DNA of 64,000 bases from the NCBI GenBank assembly GCA_012861695.1, contig JAAOOA010000159.1, forward strand, positions 354,001-418,000, read 5' to 3'. This document shows, piece after piece, positions 34,834-48,500 of this stretch. The notes under the pieces were generated by a model, which was not told the DNA's origin, ran no database searches, and worked only from the letters and a program-made list of their open reading frames with translations. Position 1 is the stretch's first letter; every line of letters starts with the position of its first letter. The translations under genes were made by a program, and so were the position numbers. Source of the stretch: Trematomus loennbergii. Taxonomy: Eukaryota > Chordata > Actinopteri > Perciformes > Nototheniidae.

Positions 34834-35399
34834 CCTATCATGCAAAATGCACTTTTGTACGTCTTTTATACATGAATATGTGTCCACCAGCAGATGACAA
34901 ACACCCACCTCTCCGCCTCTTCCAAGGAACAAGGGGACCGTGCGGCAGAGTTTCAGTTTCAGTTTCTTTCGCTGGACAAGATGTCCGTTAAAGTTTAAAT
35001 CTTCCGGACAAAATTAGAAAAGTGCCGGTCAAAGGTCTTCTTTGTTATTTATTGAGCTTTAAAACAAATGAATAACGACTCTATAGGCCTATAATAATAT
35101 AATAAAACCATAGACTGTATATATAAATAAAACACGGAGGACGGAGATCTTTTTTTCTCCCCCTCTTGACTTGATCAGAGCGGCTCCCCTCTCCTGCAGG
35201 GGGGCGTGGTCAGCTGCAGCTCACAGAATCAGACCCGTAGACAGCAACAGCACATAGAGCGAAATGAGGCATGGCTAAAATGCATGATCTGTTTGGTATT
35301 TTGAAAACAGAAACGTATAAATATACCTTATATAGGTATGGCCCTACAATATATCATTTAAATATAGCATGATAGGTCCACTTTAAATGAAAAAATGTC

Positions 35400-36320
35400 A
35401 GTCTTTATAAAGCCTTCTTTATCAATTGTGTTTAAGTTCATATAAGTATAAATAAATTCAGATAATAGTTGGCAGGAATATTTCCCATTTCTCCGGTAAA
35501 TTGAAATCTTCCCGGTCATTTTTCAACGATAACCTCATGGCGAGAACTATCTGTTCCTACAGGGGTGACCCTGTCCTCCATCCTCTCCTGTGCAACTTCA
35601 ACAAACTGGAACATGCTTCATCAAAATGCCTTCCCTCCGTTATCAGCCACCTAAAGAACGAGGTGTGCCGTTACAGCGAGGAAGTGATGGCTCTCACTGA
35701 GGGCAACACATGTAGCTTGTGCCTCTACATATGTTAAATGCCTCCTGTGACGAAGGTAACTTCGTCACTGTGGACTGACGGCTTCGGGCCTTGTAATATT
35801 GCACATGTGGTTTAGTTTGAAAGTGTTCCCCCTCCCGTTTTGTCTGTTGCTCCTGATTGTGTTCACCTAGTGCCATGTGTTGTCTCCTCCCCCCTCACCT
35901 GTGTCTTGTTGATTGATTAGTCTGTGGGTATTTAGGCTCTGTGTGTTCTGTGATTTTGTGTGTGAGATCCTTGTGGCTGCTGACTGTGTTCAGGTGGACA
36001 GCAACTTGTTGCTGATGACTATGTGCACATGATGAATAAATGCCCACACCAGGTTGTATTTGGACGTTCTGCCTCTGCCTCCTTGCTTGGTCGGGCCGCT
36101 CAACGGTCAGCCTCACACCTCCACTCTCTTTGCCTTTTCACTTCCATACTTAAAGTCTGTGCTGGTGTAACAGGAAGTAGGGTCGGACTTGGTAATGTGA
36201 TTTTCTTTTAACGCGTTAAGGTATCTAGATAAAATGCGAGCGTTATAACGTTTAACTGGACAGCCCTAATAATAATATTGGTGATGAAATAAATACACTT
36301 CACTCTGTAAAACTGCTCCT
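35400..36320. repeat. LTR-like segment and unassigned sequence
   Basis: 35820-36180 shares phrases with the LTRs at 52728 and 56135 (tgattgtgttcacctagtgc and cctcacctgtgtcttgtt), so it is probably a distant, solo Gypsy-type LTR. Edges not resolved. The 35480-35740 frame could not be assigned. Confidence 0.45.
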
Positions 36321-36325
36321 CTCAC

Positions 36326-36366
36326 CTTTCTGTCTGTCTTCACTTCCTGTTCCACATCGGAGTCAC
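36326..36366 (-). CDS. Possible tail exon 2 of the RING-NLR
   Basis: 41 bases between acceptor ccatcag and donor gtgaga, reading (C)[13 protein letters not shown] in the phase left by the exon at 37614-37657. It is acidic and without a known domain. Support is only splice sites and phase. Confidence 0.4.
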
Positions 36367-39300
36367 CTGATGGAGAGAAGAGGTGAAGATAATAATTAAA
36401 CTTGAACAAAGAGAAACATTAGCAGCCAAAATGATTGAATAGAGCTGTAACAAAATGGAATTAAAATATATTGTTGCCTTCTCCTCCGCCAAAGCCCCTC
36501 TTACCTGTGGGGTTCCCCAAGGCTCGATTCTGGGCCCCATCCTTTTTCTACTGTACATACTGCCCCTATGTTCAATTCTCACTAAACACAATATTCCCTT
36601 CCACTGCTACGCCGACGATGTACAGATATATCTGCCTCTCAAGCAAATGTCAAACACTCACTACAGCAGTTGATGGACTGCTTAACAGAGATAAAATCCT
36701 GGCTGAGCAAAAACTTTCTCAACCTCAACGAGAGCAAGACTGAGGTCATCTTTTTTGGACCCCAACCTCCAGCCTCTCCGGTTGATATTCTGGGCTCTCT
36801 AAAAAAAACATCCTCCCCTCGGTCATGAACCTTGGAGTGACCTTCACCAGCACTTTTAAATTCGACAAGCAGGTCAGCACCGTAGTCAAATCCTGCTTTT
36901 TTAAATAAGACTATTGGCCAAAATCAAGTCGTATTTACCTTTTAATGACTTAGAAAGGGTTATTAACGCCTTTGTTACCTCAAGACTGGACTATTGCAAC
37001 GCTCTGTATGTGGGTATGGACCAGGCCTCAATTAAACGCCTGCAGCTAGTCCAAAACGCAGCTGCACATTTGCTGACTGGCCACAAAAAGCGTGACCACA
37101 TCACCCAATTCTGGCCTCACTACACTGGCTTCCAGTTCGGTTCCGAATTGATTTTAAAATCCTTTTATTTGTTTTTAAAGCCCTAAATGGGCTGGCTCCG
37201 GCCTATATAGCTGAACTCCTCCAGCGCTACACCCCAGCCAGAGCTTTAAGGTCTGCTGGCCCTAGGCTCTGGAACACTCTGCCCCTCCATGTGAGGTCGG
37301 CCCAGACCCTAGGGTTTTTAAATCTACACTAAAAACACACTTCTTCTCTCTGGCCTTCTAGTTAGAGCGGAGCACGACTCCTGACTCCTTGTGTTTTTTT
37401 TTACATTTTTTATATCTGTTGTAATTTATTGTCTTTTATTGTGATTGTAGTAATGTTTTTTATTACATGTACAGCACTTTGGCTCGACCAAAAATCGCTT
37501 TTAAATGTGCTTTATAAAACTTGATTTGATTTGATTTGATTTTGAAAGACCTTTTAAGATCAGATTTAATGTTCAATATCTTGATGAATGGAGGATATGG
37601 TTTCAGTACTCACAGGGCTTCTGGATCTCAGCTGTGATCGTCTCATCATCTCTGATCCTGTAGGGATGAACACAATCCAACAGTTTTGGATCAAGTTTAA
37701 AATAAGTGTTTGTTCTTTGAGTCAGCTTCAGAGTCCTGACTGATCTCATGCTTTACATCCCATCATATCTTCTCTGCAAACACTACGACTGACTGCCACA
37801 GCTCTCAGCTGCATTACAGGAAGTAACCAGTCATTAGAAACTAAAAACATCCCATAAAAACAGACTACCTTTTCCACTCTTCTGTAAAATCCCATATGTC
37901 TGTTAGAGAGTTGATTATTAAAGTTTGGCTTTGCATTTTCAGCTGTCCTTCTATAGTTTGTGGAAGAATGAAAGAGCCTGCAGTCAGTGGGTAACATCAC
38001 TGATCTGTTGTGATCCCCCACGCAAGGGTTGTGTATCGTCTGAAATGTATCGATTCCGGTTCTTATCGATTCCAAAATTGACCTAAATGATGGAGAGATT
38101 TGACAACGAGAAGGGTTGTAATTTTGACAACAAATGCTGTTACCGCTCTGTGACAGTCCTCCATTTTTTCTTTGGTCAGCTTTCCTTTTAATGCCAAAGA
38201 GAACGGTGTGTCGCGGCTAGCTGTACCTGGCACATCTGGACATGCAAGCGGCGGGTCCGGGTGCTACTAGTGCTGGCTATTGATGCCATACTCAGGCTAG
38301 GAGCCTGCAAGCCATCAAAAACTGTACATTATTTTCTCGATGCCGTGCTGTCTTAAATGTTTGCTTAAATTAGAAGTGCAACCTGACGAACAAGTTATTA
38401 ACTTTCCACAGGCATTGCACTGTGCTTTGCCTTTTTCTTTTTTAGTGTAGTGGAGCCACACTTTAGAGCAGTGACCGCGATCCATCTTTAGTGTTATGAA
38501 GTGACTGAGCCGTGCATGCTGGTATCTAAACAAATCACAGGCTGCTGTCCATTAATGCGGGACGTCGTCACATTACTACAGTATACAGGTCCTTCCAGAT
38601 AGCTACGTAGCCTACGTCCGTGCAGATGTGTAGGCTTTCTTTGCAATACTAAAGGGTTAGTGTACCGCGTTTAGGAACCGTTAAGCAGAACCAAAATGTT
38701 GTTATCGGTTCTCATCTGGAACTGAGTTTTGGTTCCCAACCCTACCCCCCGCCCTCGATAGTATGATCATTTGAGCTTTTAGTAAAATACAGAAAGAGCC
38801 TTCAGTCACTTTTGGAATAGTGGAGTCATCAAATCATAGCTTCTTCAGTGTAAACTATTCAGACAGTAATTAATCATCATGTAGCTTCAGGAACATGTTA
38901 GAAACAGCCACAACTGAAAATACTTTTTGTTTGATAGTTTTAATACAAATATTTAATTATTGTATTTCAAATCATTTGTTAAAATCATGATGGAGAAAAG
39001 AAGATGTATTTCAGGTGTTTTAAGATTTAGACCAAAGATTTAGACTCTAAACTACGGAGCCCCTAAAGGTTCATGGAAAAAAAAAAAAAGTATTTTGTGA
39101 GCACGATATACTTTCTCGTTCACATAATACTTTCTTGTGCGCACGATATTTTTTTGTTTTACTCTCACAGTATCTGCTATCTGCGCGCAGAGAGCTGTAC
39201 CTTCATTAGAATAGAGATCGAGGCTGCTACGTTTTAACCACACTCAGCTCCACTCTGTGTGTCCGACACCGGCATTTGTTTTCAAATGACCATGAACAGT

Positions 39301-39425
39301 AATTTAAACACATCTGGCTAACTATAGCTATATATGTGTATTCACAAGTGAAAGAAGTTAATTTAATCTTAATCTCGATGTAGTGCTTAGTGCTGTCGGA
39401 GTGCACCGGAACGAAAGATATCGAT

Positions 39426-39472
<47 letters not shown>

Positions 39473-39488
39473 ACACACACACACACAC

Positions 39489-39538
<50 letters not shown>

Positions 39539-42500
39539 ACACACACACACACACACACCTTTAGGGGCTCCATAAGAGGGCATTCTGCAGTGAAGGTTTT
39601 TTGTGAGATATATATATTTAAAGTTCAACATGGCTCTGCCACAGTCAGTGAACTAAACCACAGAAGAGGAAAGTAGACTTTAGCATGTGAGGATCAGAGT
39701 AATATCAGCCTGATGTCTGCAGCTCAGAGTCAACACAACTCTCTTAATCTCAGCACAGAAGTTAACGATAGAGAACTGACCTGAGAGTCTCCAGTCTGCA
39801 GTCTGGACTCTCCAGAAGATCTCTCAGCAGCTTCACTCCTGAATCCTGCAGCTTGTTGTAACTCAGGTCCAGATCTCTCAGATGGGAGGGGTTGGACTCC
39901 AGAGCTGAGATCAGAGCAGAACAGCTGATCTCTGACAAACTGCAGTCCCTCAGTCTGAATAAAGAAAACATGATGAGGATGAAAATCAATTTATAATCAG
40001 TCAGATGTTCAGGTCTGAAATGTGCAAATCAACATTACTTCGTCCTAATCAATGATGTTTTCCCTGAATTACAGTGACTGTCATTCTGTTATTGTGGATC
40101 ATCATTATATCAGCCTTCTGTTTATTGTCTGTGAAAACACGTCTAAATGACCGGAACATAAACATTTCTATGTCAGAAAGTAAACTTTATGTAAAACTAA
40201 TATTAGTTCAGAGGACCTTATTTTGCAGACCATTTACTAAAAAAACATACATTTACTTTAAAGTGGACCTATCATGCTTTATTTAAATGATATATTGTAG
40301 GGCCATACCTATATAAGGTATATTTATACGTTTCTGTTTTCAAAATACCAAACAGATCATGCATTTTAGCCATGCCTCATTTCGCTCTATGTGCTGTTTG
40401 CTGTCTACGGGTCTGATTCTGCTGACCACGCCCCCCTGCAGGAGAGGGGAGACGTGCTCTGATCAGCTGCTGGGCTGTCAGAAGAGGGGAGAAAAAGAGA
40501 TCTCCGTCCTCCGTGTTTTATTATATAGAGTCGTTATTCATTTGTTTTAAAGCTCAATAAATAACAAAGAAGACCTTTGACCGGCACTTTTCTAATTTTG
40601 TCCGGAAGATTGAAACTTTAACGGACATCTTGACCGGCGAAAGTAACTGAAACTGAAACTCTGCCGCATGGTCCCCTCGTTCCTTGGAAGAGGCGGAGAG
40701 GTGGGTGTTTGTCATCTGCTGGTGGACTAACCGGAGAGAATTACAGTGCTTGCCTCGACGGGGAGGATTGCATTGAATTAAAGCAGCGGGAGCAAACGCT
40801 TGCCTCGGGGAGGGAGAAAAAAAGCCATAGCGGAGAATAAACAGAAAGACCTTTGACCGGCACTTTTCTAATTTTGTCCGGAAGATTTAAACTTTAACGG
40901 ACATCTTGACCGGCGAAAGTAACTGAAACTGAAACTCTGCCGCAGGGTCCCCTCGTTCCTTGGAAGAGGCGGAGAGGTGGGTGTTCGTCATCTGCTGGTG
41001 GACTAACCGGAGAGAATTACAGTGCTTGCCTCGACGGAAGCGTCGAGCCAAGCACTGCTGCAAGCGTTTTCAGCGGGAGCAAATGCTTGCGGGGGGGATT
41101 GCATTGAATTAAAGCAGCGGGAGCAAACGCTTGCCTCAGGGAGGGAGAAAAAAGCCACAGCGGAGAATAAACAGAAGGGTAACCATGGTAACTATGGGCG
41201 GGAAGTCTTCTTCGCTGCTTTTGTGGCAGACTACAGCGCCACTTACAGGCCTGGCATATGTACTACAGCGTCTCCAGCGCTTTCGAGCGGCAATGGCCGT
41301 GGCCAACAACCCCACATTCCCCTGATAGGTGGAGAGTTGGCCCAATAGCCGTAGCAACTGTTACGACAACATTTACAAACGTATGGATGTAATATATGTA
41401 TAATGAAGAATTAGGTTGAATAACTAATGGAACATGAGATCTCCAGCAGTAACAGAGAGTCAGTGAACTGACCTGAGAGTCTCCAGTCTACAGTTTGGAC
41501 TCTCCAGAAGATCTCTCAGTAGCTTCCCTCCTGAATCCAGCAGATCGTTGTCACTCAGGTCCAGATGTCTCAGATGGGAGGGGTTGGACTTCAGAGCTGA
41601 GATCAGAGCAGAACAGCTGATCTCTGACAACCTGCAGTCACTCAGTCTGAATAAAGAAAACATGATGTAACTTTAGAAAACAATGTTCCTGTTTGAAATA
41701 ATTCCAGGTTTAATAATCTGTTCAGAGTTGAAGAAGTTTAGAAAGTGGAAACTCCAAACAGGTTAAAAACTGTAATACAGAAAAAGTGAAATCGAGCTGA
41801 TAGTCTGTGTTCTTTTATTTCAATAGTTTTATTTGTTAAACCAGTAAACAGAGAGGACACTGCAGGCTCTTTAATTTCTGCACTTACAGATGTAGCGCCT
41901 CATTTCGGACAGTTTAAAATGCGAGGGCCGTGGTCGGCACAGGCTCTGTCCTCGCTCAAAGGACAACCTCCAGCGTGACTTGAGACCCCCCTTGATTAAT
42001 AAATGTAATTATAATGAAGCCAGCTGCAATGGATCATTGATCCACCAGGGGGTGCAGTGGGGTTCCACACCGGAGCTCATGTGAAATAAACTCTGATACA
42101 GTACGGTAGATTTATGTCTGGTACTACTGTATAGCGGATCTTTGTTAAGATCCTGACATGTAATCATTTACAAAACATCACCATGTTTTTATTTAACAAA
42201 ATAATGTTGTTTAGTCCACAACTACTGTACAAAAAACATCAGGAAGCCCGCCGGCAACGAACGGGAGGAAATACAGCCCGGCTCTCGATTTTTAATCCTA
42301 ATTTAATCATCATCTTCACCACGATCATTTATGTTTATGTTCGCCGAATTGACATGAAATCACTGACAAATATGAATATTCTGTATTCAACTTCATTAAA
42401 ACGTTATTAACGTGCCTAAACTCAGTAATTCACTAAAATATTTATATTTTAATGGAGCCTTGTCAGGCAGATCAGGATCCCGACGCATAGCGACCAAGTC

Positions 42501-45500
42501 GCTGCACATTATCCCGCTTATTACATGGCCACATTCTTAACAAAGTAACGACATGACTCCCAATATTAATTGAAATGCTTTTATGGATTTAGAAAATAGT
42601 TGTATGTATTGATTTAAATTGACATGCATCCGCTAAGAAAAATAGTCCGTAGTTACCGTTTTTTAAACAGTCTGAATGAAACGGCAGCTCTCAGCTGTGT
42701 GTTTACACACCTAATGGCCCATCAGCCACAGCTCTCTCCCCCCCCCCTGATCTCTCTTCTCCAGCAGTTAAGGCTGCTTTTACACGGGAACGTTTGCGTT
42801 TATGCACAGTATGCGCTTTCAAAAAAGTCTTCCGTTCACATGCATTCATTTCATTTAACGTGTCTATTCAAACGAGACCGCTGGAAACGCCGTAGTACAT
42901 ATGCCGGGACTGTAAGTGGCGCTGTAACTTCCGCCACAAAATACACCAAAAGCAGCGAAGAAGACCCCGGAGCAGCCCCGCAGCAATGTTGCCATGGCTA
43001 CCCTTCTGTTTTTGCCCCGCGGTGGATTTATTCATGTAATTCTCCATGTCCACTTGTTGCTGATGCTTGTGGTAGAGGAGCTGTAGATTTTGCACTAACA
43101 TCTGTAGCATGGTCGAGCTGTAGATGTTGTACTAACATCTGTAGCATGGTCAGTAGCAGTAGCACTAGCAGTAGCTACTGACAGTAGCTACTGGCCATGC
43201 TACAGCAGTGAGCAGCAGAGGCGGGGAGAGGTGGGGCTATCGTTATTTTTTCAGGAAATATTCGTATAAAGGCGATTACACGGACTCGTTTGACCCCCCA
43301 GAGCGTTTCGTTTGCAAATCTATCCACCTTGGGACCCGTTATCGTTTGTGGGGTCCGTTTGTTACGGCCTCGTGTAAATAATAGGGCTATACGCAAGAGA
43401 AACTATGCAGATACAAGCTCCAAATATTACTGTTTCCACTTGGACTTCAATACAGCTACACCATTGTTTGGTTTCCATGGTAGCGCGTCTCTTTAGTAGC
43501 GTGCACTCCTTTCCTGTAAATTACAGGTCCAGCCAGGCAAAACAGTGCACTTCTCTTTCCCGCACTACTGTGACAGACCATGGGGCTGGGTCAGCCACTA
43601 ACATATTCATATTTCTCTTCTCAAAAAGAGAAATATGAACGTTAGTTTTTAACTGAAATGATCAAATAAAGTCAAAATGTCACAGTGTTTACAAACATTG
43701 ACCATACCGTTCACCAGCCCCACCCCCCTATGCCTACTGTATGTTGAGTATACTCTTTGTTTAAAACTAATTGGCCATCGGAATGTGTGTGTCCCAACCC
43801 CCCCCTGTGATATCTCTTCTCCAGCAGTCTAGTTTGTGTTCGCATATTTATGCTGTCGCAGTTCCTGTTATTTCTATCGCGCATTGCCGGTATGAAAGGG
43901 TCTGTGCCGGAAATATCAAACATTTAATAAAAGTGAAAAACAATGAACAAGACTTAACGTATTAATAATAATTAATTATATTTATTCCGTTTGGATGTAC
44001 GATTTTTGACTTTGTTTAGAGCAGTGATCTTCTCTTCCTCTCTGCAGCAGAGAGCTAAGCGCTGTCAGACCGGACCTAACCCTAACCCTGAAAAGTATTA
44101 TCATCTGAAAGTAAAATTAATCATTATGTTATTAGTATTAAATACATATAAGTATAAGTATTTTTACAACTTGTATTTAGAAATACTCCGTTGTAATTAT
44201 TGATGCATAAATGTGTTCATCCATTCAATGTGGCATCTGCTATAATTGGATTAATGTATGTATACATTATAATATATGATAATTACATTTTAATTGTATT
44301 CATTTCTTATTTCATAGAAACTTATCAAACATGTAATTAAAGAATGGTGATATACACAGTGATAGATGTTAAGGACTAACGTTTATAATAAATAGCCTAG
44401 TATTTATCCATATTCATAATGATATTTATATATTCAACAACCATTTTTAATGTAAAAGGTTCATAAAATAAAAACACAACACTGTCATTGCAAGTGACAC
44501 TCAGATGACTTTTATGTTTTTATGTTCAGTGAAGTGTTTTATTATTTTCGGGACGGGGAGACGTGGGGAAACCAAACTAAGTCTTAGTTTGGCCACTCAT
44601 TTTTAATCACACACGTCTCCCCATCCCATTCAAATTCAAATTCTTGACGAGAAGAGCGGTGTAGCCTACATGTAAATGGGTGGCATAGCCTTATCAGGGT
44701 TCTTACACCTTTTCCAAAGTCAAATTCAAGTACTTTTCAAGCATTTTCAAGGTGCATTTTCAAGCTTTTCAAGCATCTTACAGCTGTTGTAAATTACATA
44801 TTTATATACACATACTTATACTCAAATGATTATTTCCCTACCTCACATTAAATCAGATGTTCTTTATGCTATAAACAACCACAATGTGTTTCGTGATAGC
44901 ATTCTACATGAGGATGACAAATTAAAGAAAAGAAAACTAAGTTTAATATTTCAAAATGAGTGACCCATCTGTACTGACTGGGCATCCCATATAACCTGGC
45001 TGAGCCAATATAAAACAATCAGCCAAATAACTTTTCAATACATTATTGATTACTATTTTTTAGGTAGTAAACATAAGTCAGAGGTACATGGTGTACTTTT
45101 ACTCCACTACATGTATTTAACTCCTTTAGTTACTTTACAGATGTGGATGAATGATGTGAAATATAATCAAGTGTTAAATCAGACTTTAGTTCCACCTGGA
45201 GTAAATCCACAAGCTACCCTGCAGTATACAAAGTCATTCAAACTAGCTGCACCTTTACCAGCTTTGAGAACACTTTCATGATCAATCATTATAAAACATA
45301 TCATATATATCAGGGGTCGGCAACCTTTTTGATATGAAGTGCCATTCAAAAAATGTTTTTTTATCAGCGTGCCGACGATCGTGACTTATCAACGGGGGGG
45401 GGGGGGGTGAAGAGCTCGACGCTCGTGAACTGTCAACAGGAGGGCGGGGGAGCCTCGCTGCGGGGAAGCAGTGTGTGGACCTGTTAATGGGGCTCATTCA

Positions 45501-48500
45501 CTGGCGCTTCCACAAACAACAACCAACATAATTGTTACATTCAAATGAAGTAGCCTACATTATTCAAGTGTACATTAACTTTGGATAATAACGGGAGAAA
45601 TGAGCTGAAGCGCTCTCTTTTCCTCTCTCCTCCTCTCTCTCTCTCGACAGCCTGTCAGTATCTCATGCAGCTCACTGATCCAGTAATGAGTGACCCGACA
45701 GTGAAGAATAAATATATTTATAACTAGTTCCAAAGGTAGATCAAATAGCTAAGTGTGTTAGGTCTAACTCTCAGTGTGTGTGTTGCTCCGCTCACCGGTC
45801 CGTCACAGCGGGCGGAGCTGCAGGATTTCTGCTTCACACACGTTGCACCGCTATTTATTGTAATTTTCGGACACCTTAAAATACTGCCAGACTGGTGAAG
45901 CCATTTTGGCGAGCTTGTTTTGCCGCACACAGAGAAAAGTGTCATGTATTTTACGTCTCGCGATCGAGAGCACCGATCGATCGGCAGAGAGTGAATATCG
46001 GCCGATATTGATCGCCACGCAAAAACTGCGGTATTTTTACAGCTCCTTATGGGTACTGCAATTTGTGAAGTGCTTTCCTCTGTGGTGAAACTATCAGCAC
46101 TGCATTACGGAGGAAAGCGGCAGAAAGTCGCCTGGAGTTAAAGAGAGTGGGGCTGCGTTGCGTGCATGGCTTCCTTCTGCAGGTAACGGGGAGACGCGCT
46201 CTGGCGGCGGTCTCGTTCAGGATCCCAAAATAAAATTAAAATATTTTGCACACTTATTCCTAGTGTTGCCAACCCTGATATATATTATTCTGAAATGGAC
46301 CAATCTGCACAATACTGGTCTTAGATGTACTTTTATTTGCTCAGTAGATCGAGCTAGCCATGCTAGAACTTGCTATCATAGGTCCAAGCTGGCTAACAAC
46401 ATCTAGCTAGCTAGCTATTCTCAGCCGTGCCCGCTATGAACACGTTTTGACTTGTGAATAAGTGTGCAATGTTCTGTAATTTGCTTCACTAACTCATGGC
46501 ACTAATCGTGTGTTTCAGGCGAGGTGTTTCTCTCTGGATTAGAAACTAGTTTTCCCCTCCGGGATAAAACGATAATATAACGTTAGCAATTAGCATGCTA
46601 GCTGGACATAATGCTACCTCTAACAATACATTGTAGTTGCTATAATTTCAAGTAATTTGCAACATTCATTCTACATGTTAATGGTAAAAGCTTAAACAGT
46701 TGATTACCTGCATGCCACAAAGACTGATGTTCTAATATTTTGCACATTTAAGTAGAAATGTAATTGAAATTCTATTTATTTTTCCTTTTTTTTATTGATT
46801 GTTATAATTGTACTCAGCCATGTTATGTTAGATGTCAATCCACTTACACTGTAACTACTCTGGCCTTGAAAGAAGGTTACACATCTAACTGATGTCCACT
46901 AATCCCTATAAAACAAAGTTCAAGCATACATTAAGCACAAAACAATAAATAAGGGCACTTTGATATTTATTTTTTATTTGATATTATTTGATCCTATCTT
47001 ATCTTCTACTTTACACCTGCATTTTGTACACTGTCCCTGCCTGCACCATGTCCAATGTTGTCTCTGTTGACAACCTACTAGGCGATTAAACTGATCTTGT
47101 ATCTTGCTTATTTCTCCTTAGGAAAGCGGGCACGGGATGACAGCTTCCTTGACACCATCATGGCGATGGACCGCCGTGCCATGGTCAGCAAGGAGAATGA
47201 GGACCTGCGTGCCAAGGAGATGCACGACGAACGGCTGCTGCATTCACACAAGGCCCAGGAATCGGACGACCAGCTGCTCATGGCGCCAGGTGGAGCAACA
47301 AAATACCTTTCAGGCTGGGCTTCTGGCAGTGCTAAGCGAGCTGATTAAATCCAACAGGCCTTCAATAAAAAAATAAGAAAAACTTGTCGTCGTTGATAAA
47401 CTGTACAATGACTTGTTGGGAGGCGTGTGGTGCAGTGGTCTGGTGCGTTGGTGTTCGGATCAGGGGAGCACAGGTTCAAACCCCACTGCAGTCAGCATGT
47501 CGTTGTGTCCCTGGGCAAGACACTTCACCCCAAATTGCCTACACCTGGGACAGTTAATTTTGTATTATTGTGATTATATATATGCCACTGTTATTAATAC
47601 TGACACTTCACTTTGCACTAAGGTGTGTCTGCTGCTGAGCCTACTATTGTTATTATATATATATATATATGTTTTGATACTACTGACACTTTGATATTGA
47701 ACTTCTATTTACATGCATACGACACACCTGGGACAGCGTGATGCTGTTATTGATATTGTCTTGAGTGTGCAATAAAAGAGAACCTACATGGCGATTAAAC
47801 AGAGCCTGTATCTTACATTTTTCATTACATTTCATGTAACTAAGCTTGCTTATTTCTCCTCTGACACTTTATCTTTACAGTGACCTGTGTAGCATCCTAT
47901 ACATCACATGTAAGTGATTATTCTGATACCATCATGTTTCATCGGTTATAAACTGGCGAAGCTTTATTTATTGTGGCTTTCAAAAAGATAATTTCATTGT
48001 ATTTCAAAATGGCGTCCAACACAAGCACTATTTATTTATAGAAAGAGAAATGGTTAAGTTTGTTATTACCAGTGTTGTGAGTTCAATATTTTTAATTAAT
48101 TATAGTAAGGGAACATCTTAGGAGTTAGTGTAGTGAGTTTCAGAGCAGTGTAATAATTATTTGACCTAAAACTAAATGTTTTTATGAACATGACATGGGG
48201 ATTTGCTAACTTTTGATTTCCCCCATTTTACACGACACAAATGGAGGCCACTATGGGCCACAACTAACACGTAGGTTTCTGTAGGGTTCATGGCAGACGG
48301 ATGCAGTTCTCAGGAGGATATATAATAAAGGTGTGTTAGCTGCTGAGCCTATTTAGTGTGCATACGACACACCTGGCACAGTTTATTCATTTCACACGTA
48401 GCGTAGCGCGTGCATGTCGTCGTCCAATCCTTTTGTCAATCCTTCTTAACCGCCTTCGCTTCCGAATCAGCATTGCTATTGCATTTGACTGGTCGACGAT

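Larger units (their letters stand above)
33773..35391. mobile_element. MITE (TTAAAG..GGACCTATCATGC ends) split by a hAT
   Basis: Left end ttaaaggggacctatcat and right end complement tttaaagtggacctatcatg form inverted repeats. Removing the hAT at 33790-34833 and one copy of its duplication restores a continuous element of about 570 bp. The inner part reappears in reverse orientation at 40258-40728. Superfamily undetermined. Confidence 0.75.

Noticed and set aside
39227..39631. Cys/Val-rich 134-residue ORF
   Set aside because: Translation of a CA microsatellite within a MITE.
47428..47482. A functional tRNA gene
   Set aside because: A and B boxes are present but no cloverleaf with paired acceptor stem forms, and the downstream core is SINE-like.
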